A DNA stretch of 64,000 nucleotides from Paralichthys olivaceus (GCF_024713975.1 NC_091096.1:18535458-18599457); one strand, 5' to 3'; counted from the stretch's first letter, positions 42,655-56,400 are shown. Program-made: numbers and translations. The notes: generated by a model from the letters alone, not told the origin.

Positions 42655-45600
42655 ATGAAACTGACGTTTGGGACTCTGCCCATCAAAGAGAACCCATGCA
42701 CTTCTATGTCTAGTGTCACTGTCGGTCTGTGTCTTCTCACCTTCCTCCTGATGGCCCTCAGGGGCCGAAAGAACTACCAACACACCTCCCAGGGGGACCA
42801 CACTAAATATCCTCCTCTTCCTGGCCCCACACCGTGGCCCCTTGTCGGTAACCTGCTCCAGATGGGGGACCAGATTCATCTTTCTCTAACACATCTGAGG
42901 CTCCGCTACGGTGATGTTTTCAAGGTATATGAAATTAAATGTGTGAAACATTTAAGATGGTCTAATGATGAGGTATTTGCTCATTCTATCATGTGATCAT
43001 TCCTGTACCTCAGATGCATCTGGGCTCTTTGACTGTTGTGGTCCTGAGTGGATACTCCACCATCAGACAGGCACTGGTCCGACAGGGGGATGCTTTTGCA
43101 GGGCGGCCTGACCTTTTCACCTTTTCTGCTGTGGCCAACGGGACCAGTATGACCTTCAGTGAGAAGTACGGACCGGCCTGGATGCTCCATAAGAAGCTAT
43201 GCAAAAATGCCCTCAGGTCTTTCTCCCAGGCTGAGCCCAGGGGATCTGGTGCCACCTGCCTGCTGGAGGAGCATGTCTGTGCTGAGGCTGCTGAGATGGT
43301 GGAGGTGATTCGGGAGCAGGTTGCTGCTAAAAGGGAAATGGGCCAAGATGTGATGGGCATAGATCCAGTGATACCCTTGGTAACCTCAGTGGCAAATGTT
43401 GTATGTGCCCTCTGTTTTGGGAAAAGGTATGACTACAATGATAAGGAGTTTCTCACTATTGTCCACATCAACAACGAGGTCCTGAGGATCTTTGCAGCAG
43501 GGAACCTGGCTGATTTTTTCCCTGTGTTTCGTTACTTTCCGAGTCCATCTCTGAGGAAGATGGTGCAGCACATCCACAGGATGAATGGATTCATGGAGAG
43601 GAGCATTGAGGAGCACATCAACACCTTTGATAGGGTAAGGAGGCCAGTAGATTCACTGGTAGACCGGAATTTATATCAGTTAAGTGGGAGGACAATGCAA
43701 AAGAAAAGCATAATTACATGCAGCTACAGCAAAAATGAAATCACTATTGTTTTGCAGTCTATTTCTTGAAGAACAAAATCATCTTCTCAGTGTTTCAGGA
43801 CCTGAGTACATCACATATTTTAAATCTAATGTATGACTGTTGGGCACTATACAGAAAAATACATGAGCAAAGCCGAAATTTAAAGTTTTGAAGGACACAC
43901 AACAGAAAATTTATATTTCAAAGAAAAGTACAAACATATCTCATTAGTATCATGACATCACCATAATGAGTGGTGGTTTGGATGGTTTATATCTTGACTC
44001 TTGTCAATCTATTGCAAGGTGATCACAAAATACAAACATTATATATTAAGGACGGTCCCTTGTGGTGGATCACGTAACACAAAGTGTCATTTTCTATAGA
44101 TCTGTCGCACTAATTTGCTGTCCATTATTCATCTGACATTGCACTCATGCAGTAGTAGTTGTGAGTGCGACTGTAGCCAAAAAATAACAAACAAGTTCCC
44201 TGGGAGGGACCTTTGTTCTTGTGCAGAGTGGATAAAATGTTCGCACACACTCTAATTAGGAATTGGCAACCCAGTGGAAGACACGCGTCGTACCATAACT
44301 GATTATACTGTCTCTTCTCTAATTATTGCTTTTAAATTTTGAACCACCATTTCAACACAATCACAAATCACCCTGTTGTTGACAAATATAGCTTAATGCT
44401 TAGGTGATGATGATGTCATCGGGGACTTAAGAAAGTCGAATGTTATAGTTCCTGTCATATTGTGTATGTGTGTGAATGTGTGTGTGATTGCAGAACTGTA
44501 TCCGGGATATTACAGACGCTCTGATTGCACTTTGTGAGGACAGGGAGGAAAATAAGGAAACGTCTGTGCTCTCCAACTCTCAGATCATTCACACGGTCGT
44601 AGACATCTTTGGAGCAGGTTAGAAACAACACATTCTTGGATGACCAATAATGATAATGACTTGGAACTGATCATACTGATCGAAACCATTGATCTCTTTT
44701 CATTGCAGTCGTGTTCTTTGTTATTTTCTGAAGGATTTGACACCATCATTGCTGGTTTACAGTGGAGCCTGTTGTACCTCGTCAAGTTTCCTGACGTCCA
44801 GGACAGAATCCAGCAGGAGATAGGTACTGTCTTGTGTTTTAATATTATAATATAACATTATTTTTACATAACTAATGAGAAAATATTGTGGCTGTAGTTT
44901 ATCGGTGATAGAAAACTAGTAGACATGTGAAAATGCATCTCTTTCTAAATAGTGTATGATCACAGGAGGAGCCAGGCACAGAAGTCTAGTATGAAGTGTC
45001 AGACATCAGAATTTTAGGCAAAATCACATTCAAAAAAACCCAACAATGTGCAGACCCCGGTGCCCTCCCCGCACAGACAAAATCTGACAGCCACGAGAGA
45101 AACCCACAAAAGATCAATCCAATTTGCTGATGCCAGAGCTACTTTTGAAGTCTGCTGACAGAAGTGCTGCTGTCTTCTGTTCCGAGGCACGTTGCATTTT
45201 TCACAGAGGGGAGGTGGGATGGGTTGGAGGGGGGGCACACTTAGAGAAGACACTGGCTGAATCAGGAAAAGAGGGAGAGAGAGAGAGAGAGAAGGGGGGC
45301 ATGAACAGACAGAGAAAGACAGACAGAAAGGTCAGAGAGTTGATCCAGACCGACACAAAGACGGTAACACGCAAGGCATTGAACACATATGTAGATTAAC
45401 ACTCTTCACCTACTGTACGCATCACTTGAATCAGGGTTAAATTAATACAGTGAATTGACTGAGAAGCTTTTCATTCCATTCTGTAAAGCAGGTTCTCCAC
45501 TTTAATGGAAACCTATTAGTGAACGAGCACGAGCAATTGATTTGAAAGACGAGCATATGTGCGAAAAGTTAGAAACTCAAAGAAGACAAAACACCTTTCT

Positions 45601-47001
45601 GTTTGTGTTGAGCTGAGCTGCAGCTAAAGTCTACATACGAGAATTTGTGAGCCAATGAAACTTATGATCATGTGGTTTCATGAGATATAAAATAATTAGC
45701 TATAGAGTGATTTGATACCATTGCAGACTCCAGCTTCAATAAATCTGAACCTGCATCATAGCTGAGGGGTTGTAACGTGTCTAGTTTGTGTGGTAACTCA
45801 AAGAAATATATCTCCAAATGTATCATTGTTCATCCTTATCCATGCATATACATAAGATTACTCATTACAATGTATATTACTAGTTTAAAAAAGCACTCTG
45901 TCTTGCAGTGAAATATTTAATTGCGATGTTTCATTGCTCAACATTCACCTACAGTGCTCAACAATGCCTCAGAAACATATTGTTTGAAAGTTTGTGCAAA
46001 CACTCGCCAGATCCTTACATTTGGAACTTTGGTGTGTTTATTCTCTTGCAGATGACCACATAGGAGCAGCCAGACTGCCCAGGTTTTCAGATAAGACCAA
46101 GATGCCTTTCACGGAGGCGTTCATATATGAAGTGTTTCGTCATGCTTCCTACATCCCTTTCACCATACCTCACTGGTAAGACTGTCTTGTGTACAGTAAA
46201 GGTCTATATATCTCTGAAGCATGTTATGTTTGTTATTTAGCAGGATTACACAAAACCTACTCTACTGGCTTCTGTAAAAGTTTGTGGAGGAAGGGAGGAC
46301 ATGTTCAGTTTTCATATGGGTCTAAATCAGGGGCAGATCCAGGAATGTTTTTCTTTAACATTATGAGATTTCCGTTGATTTCTCAGAGAATAATCACTGG
46401 ATCTTGAGTGTGTGCAATTTAGTGCGGATCCAAATAAAAATCAGGATCTAATGAATTTACGGCATCATCCTAAGGGATCTGATGAGTGCTGTTCTAATCA
46501 TTCAGGCTTTCCTCTCTTTTAGCACCACAAGAAACATCACCCTGAATGGATATTTCATTCCTAAAGACACATGTGTCTTCATCAATCAGTATCAAGTCAA
46601 TCATGATGTGTGAGTAGCCACAAGCATTCATCACTAATTGTGACTTTGGACAGTGTATAGTGTGAATTATAAGAATTGGTGCACATCATTGGTCTTCATG
46701 TTTTTCTCTCTGTCCCAGTGATCAATGGGGCGACCCAGACACATTTCGCCCTGAGCGATTCCTGGGTCCATCAGGACTCCTCAACAAGGAGCTCATGGAG
46801 AAGGTTCTCATCTTTGGCATGGGGAAGAGACGCTGTCTTGGAGATGGATTTGCACGCTTGGAGATGTTTGTGTTTCTCACCACGCTGCTCCACGGGCTGC
46901 GGATTGAAAATGTCCCCGGGCAGGAGCTAGACCTCAGCACTGACTTTGGTCTGACGATGAAACCGCGTCCATACAATATCACCATCTCCTCTAGGTTTTA
47001 G
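42655..47001 (+). CDS. cyp1d1: Cytochrome P450 family 1 subfamily D-like, 7 coding exons, 532 aa
   Basis: A microsomal haem-thiolate monooxygenase. Exons: 42655-42924, 43014-43634, 44494-44617, 44734-44823, 46052-46175, 46523-46609, 46719-47001, all in phase. Visible features: an N-terminal hydrophobic anchor (about residues 20-36), a [14 protein letters not shown] proline-rich hinge, [11 protein letters not shown] and LEEHV as in CYP1 enzymes, the I-helix AGFDT at 338-342, ExxR (EVFR) at 395-398, and the haem loop [10 protein letters not shown] with ligand Cys 478. The downstream exon sizes (124, 90, 124, 87 bp) follow CYP1A/CYP1D; CYP1B and CYP1C have fewer coding exons. The CYP1D call rests on that structure and on its position between aldh1a1 and anxa1, where human has CYP1D1P. 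An extra 89-bp phase-0 intron splits the usually undivided first coding exon after YGDVFK. Confidence 0.85.
46197..46500 (+). repeat. Interspersed repeat, 'cctctgccaaggagg' family, copy 2
   Basis: The internal words 'aggattacacaaaacctact', 'gggcagatccaggaatgttt', 'gatttctcagagaataatc' and 'gtgcggatccaaataaaaat' match the family represented at 17,789-18,121. The copy fills most of the cyp1d1 intron between exons 46052-46175 and 46523-46609. Confidence 0.75.
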
Positions 47002-48765
47002 AGCTTCAAAACCCCAAATGATGCTCTGTGTGGATGTTTTAGAAAATCACAAATCACAAATACTAATAACTTTTTATTCGCCACTGTCTTTGGCTAACCG
47101 TTATAACACCACAGAGATACAGTACCTCTCTTTGTTCGTAGAATATTTACTTAGGCAAATGTGGTCAAAACCATCAGCACACACACGAACAACATAAGAC
47201 AACATATGCTTTATATATCAATTCGTATGTAAGTCATTGAAAAATAGATGTTAATATCATTGAATATCAACTAACTTCATGTTTGGATTGAGGGTCATTT
47301 AAAGTGCCTCTGTGCCTATATTTTGAAAGGGTGGGTAAAGTCCCCCTGCCTTCCTGTCCCACCACATTAAAAATGAAACTAGCTGAAAACAGACCATTAA
47401 AAGTCTTTATCTTCAGATATTAGTTCCAGTTAAACACTGAGGGAGGGAGAAAGAGGCTGTTTCAGATTGATGATCATCGCTCCAGGCCTCAAACTGTGTT
47501 CACGCAGGGTTCATCCTCACTGTCACTGGCCCTCGTCCTCCCTTCCTCGCCTCAACTTTTTTCCATCTCCTCATCACTTGCATTCCCTTTCATCTCCTCA
47601 TCCCCCTCATGTCCTCGTCTTGGTCCCTTCTTCACCCCCATCCCTTCACTGGCTCCTCCTTTTAAATGTCGCTTGGAGGGACGCACTGCTGAGCTAACTC
47701 GTCCCACCTCCATAGTCTCCTCCAGCGGCTCCCTGCGGAACCACGCAAAAGTGTATATTTAGACATTTTTAACCTCCTCCTCCTCCTCTCCCATCAGCAC
47801 TGTGACCTCCCACACACTCAGATTAGATACAGTCCCAGACGTCTTTGAGCGAAGTAAAGAGGACAGTGAAGCGTGAAATTACACGGTTCTATTTTCATGA
47901 GATAAATGTAAAGAAGCATGGCAGTTTGAACAAAAGGGGTTGTTGGGCAAAATCCTTGTGGTGAACTTTTGTTACTTTATCCTATAAAATGTTGAAAGTT
48001 AAGTCCACAACAACTCTGTTTTAAACTTTTGGCGAAGTCTACTGAGCTTTCATATACTTTTCCAACAGATTCATACCTGTAAACTGACAAAGACCATAAG
48101 AGCACTCAAGCAATAGTCTAGAAGATTCAAACTGGCAACCCTCTTATCTTCATTAACCTCTATAGCCAGGAAAAGGTCTTAAATTGATGAAATTAAATTA
48201 AAGTAACTATAAAAGGAGTAATTGGATGTGTGACCTTTACTGTACAGTGACCTGTTTGCAGAATCTGACTGTATAGCTATAGAACAATAATCTCATATTT
48301 ATAGATTCAGGGTGTTTGAATTAGAGAGAGTAGAGAGAATTTAATTTCAACACACATTCATTGCAAGGACCAATTGATTTGGTGTGTGCTATCATAACTT
48401 ATACTCATAATTTATAACTGCAAACATGTTGAATGACCTCTTGACAAGATGAACTTTCACAGCAACTGCTTCTCCTCATTAATGTTGATAAGGACAAGGT
48501 ACTTTTATAATGTATTTTACAAAAGGAAAACAAGGAAAAGAGTAAAATAAATGGGAATCATAAGTTATATATAAGGAGTTATATGTACACTAAAACAGTA
48601 TAGACTGCCTCTAACAATGTATTTTAATGATACACATTTTCTGTAGAAAAACATGTAACTTGAAAATAAAAAATAAAATGGTTAACCTCTTTGTTGTAAT
48701 ATTTCTATTTCAAAGGTAACTGTCATCTTACTATGAAGTAGTTCTCAGATTGTTAACAAAAGCAG

Positions 48766-49233
48766 TGGTGGAAGTGTTACCGAAATGTACTCAAATGAAA
48801 GTAGAATTACCACATTAACCCTTATACTTGAGTTAAAGTAAATTAGTACTTATACTTTCAACCATACCTTATGTAGATTTAGATTTAGTGAATCTAATCC
48901 TAAATCTAAATGTACTTTTAGCTATATGTAAGGTATAAAAGTAACAGTAGTTCCCTAATACAACAGTCTACTACTATCATTATGACTGAGTCTCGACTGA
49001 GGCCTTTTCCAAATCCAATATTAAGTGATTATTCTTCACCAGTGATGCTGCAGGAGACGGGGTCCATTGTTACTGCTCTGATTGGATCAATTCTCCTATG
49101 GTTACTTAAGAGCAGATATTTGCTGTAGTGGAGTAAAAATGAAAACTACCTGAAAATAAATCTATAAGTCAAGTAAAACTACATAAAAAATATGTATTTA
49201 ATAAAAAAATATTAAGTAAAAGTACTTTACAAA
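48766..49233 (+). repeat. Dispersed repeat, 'gtggtggaagtgt...agtaaaagtacttta' type
   Basis: It starts 'agcagtggtggaagtgttac' with 'cttgagttaaagtaaattagtac' and ends 'attaagtaaaagtactttac'. The repeated 'agtaaaagtac' words at both ends are characteristic of a very common teleost repeat. An internal inverted repeat, ATTTAGATTTAG/CTAAATCTAAAT, lies at about 48,889-48,923. About 465 bp; class not evident. Confidence 0.65.
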
Positions 49234-50205
49234 AGCATCCTGTCACAGTTGGGGCATCAAACACAGCTGAGCTGTGGGTGGTCATGTTTGTGAACCATTG
49301 ACGGTGAATTGGTTCGTGTGGATTGATTAAACAAACACAACAACACGATGAGACCTCGGCCTCAGTCCTCCATGTGCTTACTGCAGCACTCTGCGTCTTT
49401 GTCCCTCACTTTGTTCTCATCCACAGTATGATTTAAACTATCACCCCCATTAAAGAATAACAAATCACATGAGAACATGCACTGCATGTCCTCTGATCTA
49501 AAGCACCCAATAAAACACAGCAGACAAAGCTATAGGAATCATGGCTCTAACGTGGCGTAACAAAAAGAAGCACTTGTGGGGCCCGCGGAATAGATTAAAA
49601 GTGCTGAACAATTAAGATTGGGCCCAAGAGCAGACAAAAGACAGCCTACTTATAGAAACTGTTATCCCTCATCAGGGCTGAAGTGCCATCCTGGCTCAAA
49701 CACTTTCTGTTTGAAGCCTTGTATTTGCTCTGACAGTTTTAGTCAGACACAAGGCGTCTAGTGTGAGAAAAACAAACCAGTTAGCGGCAAAATAAATCAT
49801 CTTTCTATGACTTCTCAATTATATAATTGCCTTCTTGTTATATAAAAAAAACAGTAGCATATACACAAATGCTTGGCGGCCTGACCTACTTCCTTTAATA
49901 TAGTAATGCAATGCAATAATGTAATGATAAAAAAATGTCCTGTTATTGTTGGCACATTTTAAGCAGCGTTTACCTTTTGTCATAAGGTTCTAATTTTAGT
50001 TAACCAGTAAAAGAAAGCAACAACATAACAAGGCCTTTGCGTGTGTGTCCATTCCCAGCCAGGATCTGACCCTGCAACAGTATAGGGACAGGTCACGGGC
50101 CCTGGAAACTTAACCTCTCAGGTTCTAATGGGCTCCACACTCATTGCAGTTTACAGCACACAATAGAAGGCACACTGAATGACCAACTGACTTCCTATTT
50201 GCCTA

Positions 50206-50245
50206 TTCAGTTACACTTGGGGCCCCATATTGTGGGGGCCTCATT
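50206..50245 (+). repeat. 40-bp direct repeat, copy 1 (3' of the kinesin gene)
   Basis: The stretch 'ttcagttacacttggggccc' to 'tgtgggggcctcatt' recurs at 50,636-50,675 with two differences. Each copy contains the inverted repeat GGCCCC/GGGGGCC around ATATTGT. Confidence 0.9.
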
Positions 50246-50459
50246 CTACAGACCCAGGCAGCCAGCACCCATTAACAAACTGCACGCAATCCCCTGAATG
50301 TGCCCCGATAGTGATGTCACCCATCCCTCCACGTAAGTAAATATAATATCAAAATTACTCTAAGTGCGTTCTCCCTCATAAGAAGCAATGCATAAAAGAA
50401 ACAAGAAGGCTCCAAACAATCCAATCGAACCGCTTTACTGCACTGTTGTCGTGCACAGC

Positions 50460-53400
50460 TTAGACGTCCTCCTCCTCCACAGTCTGTCCTGACCTCAGCT
50501 TCATGATCACCTGTCAGAAACGGAATGGAAAAAGAAAACAGAGAGGAATTCAAAATGTATTTGTGCATTGCCAAGAAGTGCATAGCCATTTTGTGGAAAT
50601 CTGTTTCCCATCTCCCCATGACTAAATGTTTTTTTTTCAGTTACACGTGGGGCCCCATATTGTGGGGGCCACATTAAGTCTTTTTTTTTCTTCCATTTTA
50701 CTTTGATTAATACCTGCTCCCATGTTATGGTTCTGTGTGTCTTGTTAAGCTGAAAATGTGAAAAAAACACACTATACCTCTTTCAGCTGGGCGATCTCTT
50801 TGCTCTCCATGTTTCTCTGAGCATTGTTGGTTATTGCCTTCACTCTCGTTGCGTAACTGGAAGGTTCAGGAGGTTTAGGTGTTATTTGGGAGTTTTTTTA
50901 ACATGACAGATAAATGACAGGGAGAACCTCTCTCTCTGTGCTTCTTACATGAGGGATGTGAGGGTCTCGTCGAGGTTGCACTCTGAGGGAGAAATGTTGA
51001 CGATCATGAGGGTTTTGGCATTACCGCCCAGCGAGTCCTGCATCACCTGAGGGAGACGACGTTGATTAAGCAACTTAATGTTCACTGCTACAGTAATTTG
51101 TCTGATGACAGCTAAGTGTTCACTCAAAACTGAATCCAACTGGATCATCAGAGTGAGGGGCTAGTAATTAGGCCAGAAATGACATCAAGATATACATTTT
51201 CAAATCACTTAATATCAATAATTATCACTTTAAATGTCACATTATTATGTTTTGAGAGTTTTTTGCTCCTTACAAGTGTGTACTGTATACACCTCCTCAC
51301 TATTTGTGCATAAACAACATATTGATGTTGAACTGATGATTGAACTTTCATTATATTGCTATTAATGAAAATTATATAAGGATAATTATTCATGTCATTT
51401 TGTCGCCCAGCCCTGGTCTGAATTCATTATTGTTTGTGATAACCTGTGTCAGCTTGCTGTTCCTGTATGGTACATGGGGCAGCTCCGCAGACAAGGCTGA
51501 GATCACATCACCCAGGGCGCTCAGAGACTTGTTAATGGAGTTGGCCTCCTGAAGAGGAGTCGAGAATGTAGAGAGAGCATTAGAAATACTGTATCGGATC
51601 AGTTTGAACAGTCATTTGTTGGGACATAACGTTTGAGAGAACCTTCAGCTGGTGGTCCTTGGCGCCAGTCTTGGCTGCTCTCTCACTGCCTGCCAGGTCC
51701 ACTAGGCTCAGCTTCCCAGTGCTCATGCTCCCATTGGTCAGATTCCTGCTCTCCACCATAATGCCAACAATGAGATGGGAGCGAGAACTCTCCACATTCA
51801 TTTCTTGGAAAACATAAACCATAAAAAAGGTGTATGGATTATTAGAGAATCCAACTACCAATTATTTCCAATTAATAATTATTCTTCACAATTTATTTGA
51901 TAGATTTTTTTCTATAAAATATTTTTAAATGCTTCCTGAAATGTCCTGTTTTTTCTTGATCAATTACAGATCAACACGCAAACTGTCAACATTACGAATC
52001 AATTCGTCTAATCATGTCAGCTAAAATCAAGTTTCTGTTGAAAGACAGAAAATTACATAATTACAGATAAATACATGTAATTCTTATACTTATTTCTTCC
52101 TAAGTACTTCTAAGTGTGTGAGCCTTATAGAAACCTGTCAGTTTCCACTGTCAATAAACTGTATTTGTAATTGTTATTGATAACGTTATAACTCTTGATC
52201 GTGGATTTACAGTTCTGTTGCTCTGCCACTCAACGTCCAGTCCAGTAATGATGTACCGAGCTGATGTTCCCCTCACACTGACTGTAACTAACACGATTAA
52301 TCCAAACCATTTAGCAGGGCCCTGTTTGAACTAGGCAGCATGGCACGGTACAGAGAACTCACTGGTGGCAGAGATGTGTCGGTTGGCGCAGGCCTGCTGG
52401 AACAGAGCATAGAGCTCCTGGGCACTGGAAGCCTCCTTTGTCTCTGCTCCTTGGGCGAACACAACCCCCTTTCTGTTCCTCTTGATTTCCACCCGCCTGG
52501 CCTGGCCATGGGACTGGGGCTGTGCATGGGCCTCACCAGCCAGGCTCACAAAGAGGTCCTGCAGCCTGTCGTTGTAGAGCTCGAGCATATAGGCTGAAAC
52601 CTAAGGTATAAGGAAGCACAGGAAGGAGGAGGAGGGCGTGGACAGAGAGTAAAAGATGATGTGGGGTTCTTTAAAATCTTTTCTCCCAGTGAGATCCTGT
52701 CTGTCACCTTGAAGTCAAACTTGGTGCTGTTCTCCCTGATGATATCAAACATGGCATGAAAGGATCTCGGCAAGATCCCGGGGTTCTTCTGCTCCTTGTC
52801 GCCCACCATGGTGAAGGTCTTCCCTGAGCCCGTCTGGCCATACGCAAAGATACAGACGTTGTAACCATCGATGGCTGACTGGATTAATCTGTGGGGGAAA
52901 ATAATCTGAACTATTTAGCTGAGGGATTACACGCCTCTCCGGGGGGCTTCCATTAATCTGCTTCATTAATATTACATTTATTTCATGATCAATTTGAGTT
53001 TTTAAAAAGTTGTTCATGGAGAAACACATTTTGTTCCCCCTACATGTGTGGAATTAAAAATGTGTGAACTGCATTGGTTCCCTGCTTTCGAAGTAATCTC
53101 TCCCCTCACCTGTTGGTATCATGAAACAAGTCTTCCTGAGAGGTTTCAGCACAGAACACCTTGTCAAACTGAAACTCCCTCGGCCCACGAGCGGTTTCCA
53201 CCTTCACAGAGTACTCATCTATTTTCTCCACAACCACAGCCCCACCCTGTGCATCCTCGATGCGGCTCGGTGGCCGAATCCGACACAACACTCGGATTTT
53301 ACCTGGGAGGGTCATGAATCCTTAATAACTTTAAAATTTGGAGGCTTTTTGTATTGAAATTCCATGCATTAACATTTAATGCTGGCTATTGTGTACCTTT

Positions 53401-56400
53401 CATATCTTCCACCATATTGTAATACTTCTTCCTCATTGTCCTTTCTGATGTGTAGTTCTCGATTATCTTCTTATTCTCTTCTTTCATTTGCTTTAGCTTC
53501 GGAAAAGAGAATATGAAAATAGGCATGAAAATGAAAAGATTACAAACATTTCTCGATAAAACATTTTAGCTAATTCATCTGGAACTTAAAAAAATAAACA
53601 TTGGAAGAGTCAGTGGCTTTCTTCAGTGTACTCAAAGTGTTGATTCACAGACAATGTGACTGACACTCAAGTGCACCTCTGCCAAGGCCCAACAGTCCTC
53701 TAATGAAACCACATTTAAATTCACTAGATCCAGAATCTTTATTTGGATCTGCAGTAAATTATATGCACTGATAAATACTAGTCACCTAAGAATGCCTTAT
53801 CTTTTCATCAAAATCCATGAAATACGCTCTGAAAATGTTGAAAAACAGCTTATCTCACATGTCAAAGTAAAAAAATTGAGATGAAAACATAAAAAAGAAT
53901 CCAGTATATGATAGAAACCATTAAATCAGAGAGGTATGATGCTTCATTAATCAAGACTGTTGTTGTGTATCCTAGCTGCAATGATGCAGTGGAGGCCCTG
54001 AGGTCTGATCTGAGCAGAGACACTGACTTGAGTTTAAAAAAACAGCAACCTGATCCTGCATCAAGAGAAGCTGCTGACCGACACTCTTCACTTCCTCTGT
54101 GGTTTGGATCGTCCCTTGTCCCAAGATGTCCTCCAGCTCTGAGACCGCATTGCAATCTGGGTAAAAAGGTTTTTTTAACTTTAAGCCATTGATAGAAGAG
54201 ATGTACCTTATACTCTGTAACATAAATCTAATGCACAAACATACAGCTGTAGCAGGTGATGCATTACATAACTGTGCATGTTGACATGCTTCGATCCCTG
54301 TAAAGAGATTTGAGGGAATTAAGCAGGAATGTGCCCCCTTACCCAAAATAGAAGCATAAAGAAACATATGATGCCAAACCACATCATTTCAATCTCTAAA
54401 ATCACTTTTAGTATCCAAATGTAAACAAAGGCCTTACTGTGCAGACACATAACAGTAAAGTAGTGAAGTTGTACAAACCTCAATCACTATAGCAGGCACT
54501 TCACACACACTGTGGACTAATGTCATCAGCTGTCCCTGAGGGGCCCCCTCTCAGTTTGAGGCCCCAGACGACTGCCTGCTTTGCTTACTCTTACGTACCT
54601 GGAGGTATTGAGTAACATTTCCAGGGGATTGAAGATGTTTATTTACCATTTGTTCCTGGGCTCTCTCCAGTTCTGATGCAGTCTAAAGCCATTTGAGAGA
54701 CCTCGTACTCCCTCACTCTGTCTTGGAGCAAAGACAAACTTGACTCATATTCACATGACCTGAAATGTGGAAGAAAATAATCCTAATGATAATTATGTTT
54801 CAGACAATGAAAGGAATAAAGAAAACATAAAAGTTGTACTGGCTTTGGTTATTCCAACTACCAAGAATCAATATATTATTTGCTCCCATGAGATCTAACC
54901 GCTTTTGGTCAGCGGTCTTATCCTCTCTGTTATTACTGTCTTCTCGAGTCATTTGTAGATGGTCCAGTTTGTCTCTGGCTTCAACCAGAGCAACCCGGTT
55001 CTCCTCAATCATCTGGTCCAGAAGAGCTCTGGTCTCAATCACTGCACTGCAGATTACATGAGCCTTGAAAGACAAAACAAAGCAGTTGTTGGGTACCAGC
55101 AGAAGAAAGTCACCAAACTGATGACTAAGAGAACAGAATGAAGTTCACACTTGAGCAATGCAGAGAATGTCATGTTGAGAAGAGCTCAATGTGCAGGTTC
55201 ACAGTTGTGTATGTACCTTGTGTATGAGAGTGGGGAGCAGAACACTGCATGGTGGCTGAGGAAGAGGAGGGCCGGGGCTCCTCTCTGCCTCCAGCAGCTC
55301 AGTGATCTCTCTCTCCCTCTGGTACAAACTCTCCTTTAACTCCTCCAGACGGGCTTTAGCCCCCTCCAGTGGCACATCTGACTTACTGCAATCCTGCAAA
55401 TACAAGCAGTGCAAAGGGTCAGAACACCCAAGTCACAAAAACATATTTATCCCCACTGAGGAGGTCATGTTTTCACCTGCGTCTGTCTGTTTGTTGGTTT
55501 GTTTGGCTGGGTTTAGGAAGAACCCAATGGATTTAACCAAACCCCTGGGTATATTTCAAATAATAGTTTATTTTTCAAAAAATATGATGCTGGCTAATCA
55601 TTTTCACAGAAATACCATATGTTTCTAATCTTTTCTGAGATATAAACAGATTGTCATTGTAACTAACCCCAACCCACCTCAGTCTGTTGTACTTTGTTCT
55701 CTGAGCTTGCACCTTCCTCTTTGGCTTCCTGCTGCTCCTGGGATGATGCCATCAACATTTCTTGGACTTTGCCTATTTCCTGTCGGGCCATTTGCAGTTC
55801 CTGTAGTGCTGTTCAGTGTCACAGAGCATTAATAAAGGGTGTAATATGGTTACACATGCTTATGAATACATGCAAACTCACTGGAGGTCTGGTGGCTGTG
55901 CAGGGCGTCCAGCCTGGTGGAGAACAGTTCCAGCATTTTGCTCTAACGAAAAAGAAAGGCAGCGACTGTGTAATAAATATGAAATGAAGCGGAACAGCAT
56001 GACTGTTACAGTCACTGTATTATGGCCAGAAGAGGGTGCTCCATTCCTATTCTACCTTTTCTCTGTGCCACTGCAGAGCCTCCTCTTTACTCCTCCTCTT
56101 CTCAGCTCTCTGCTCCTCCAGCAGCTGCTCCTTCTGAGCAGTCAGGGCCTGCAGCAGACACAGAAATCCCAAAATTACTGTTTGATATTCCCTCTAAAAT
56201 GACTGCAGTGTGCATTGAAGCATCGCTGAGGAATAAATTTTGAAAAAGAAAGAGTTTGATTGATTACTGTGTATGTCAAGGGTATGTCCAGGAAGAACAG
56301 TGTACCACAAGAGAGCTGCAGGAGTTGAGCCAGATATTTGTGTAACAGGGAGAGAAGAACATGACGTTGGTTTGAGTCTTGAGACTTAAGTAAGAGAGAC

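Larger units (their letters stand above)
47002..50300. other. cyp1d1-kinesin intergenic interval
   Basis: The two genes converge on this interval, so it holds both 3' untranslated regions. No exon is supported. It contains CT-rich sequence (47,500-47,800), a dispersed repeat (48,766-49,233) and the first copy of a 40-bp direct repeat (50,206-50,245). Confidence 0.6.

Noticed and set aside
47467-47762. Pro/Ser-rich plus-strand frames
   Set aside because: They translate a CT-rich non-coding stretch downstream of cyp1d1, with no homology recognised.
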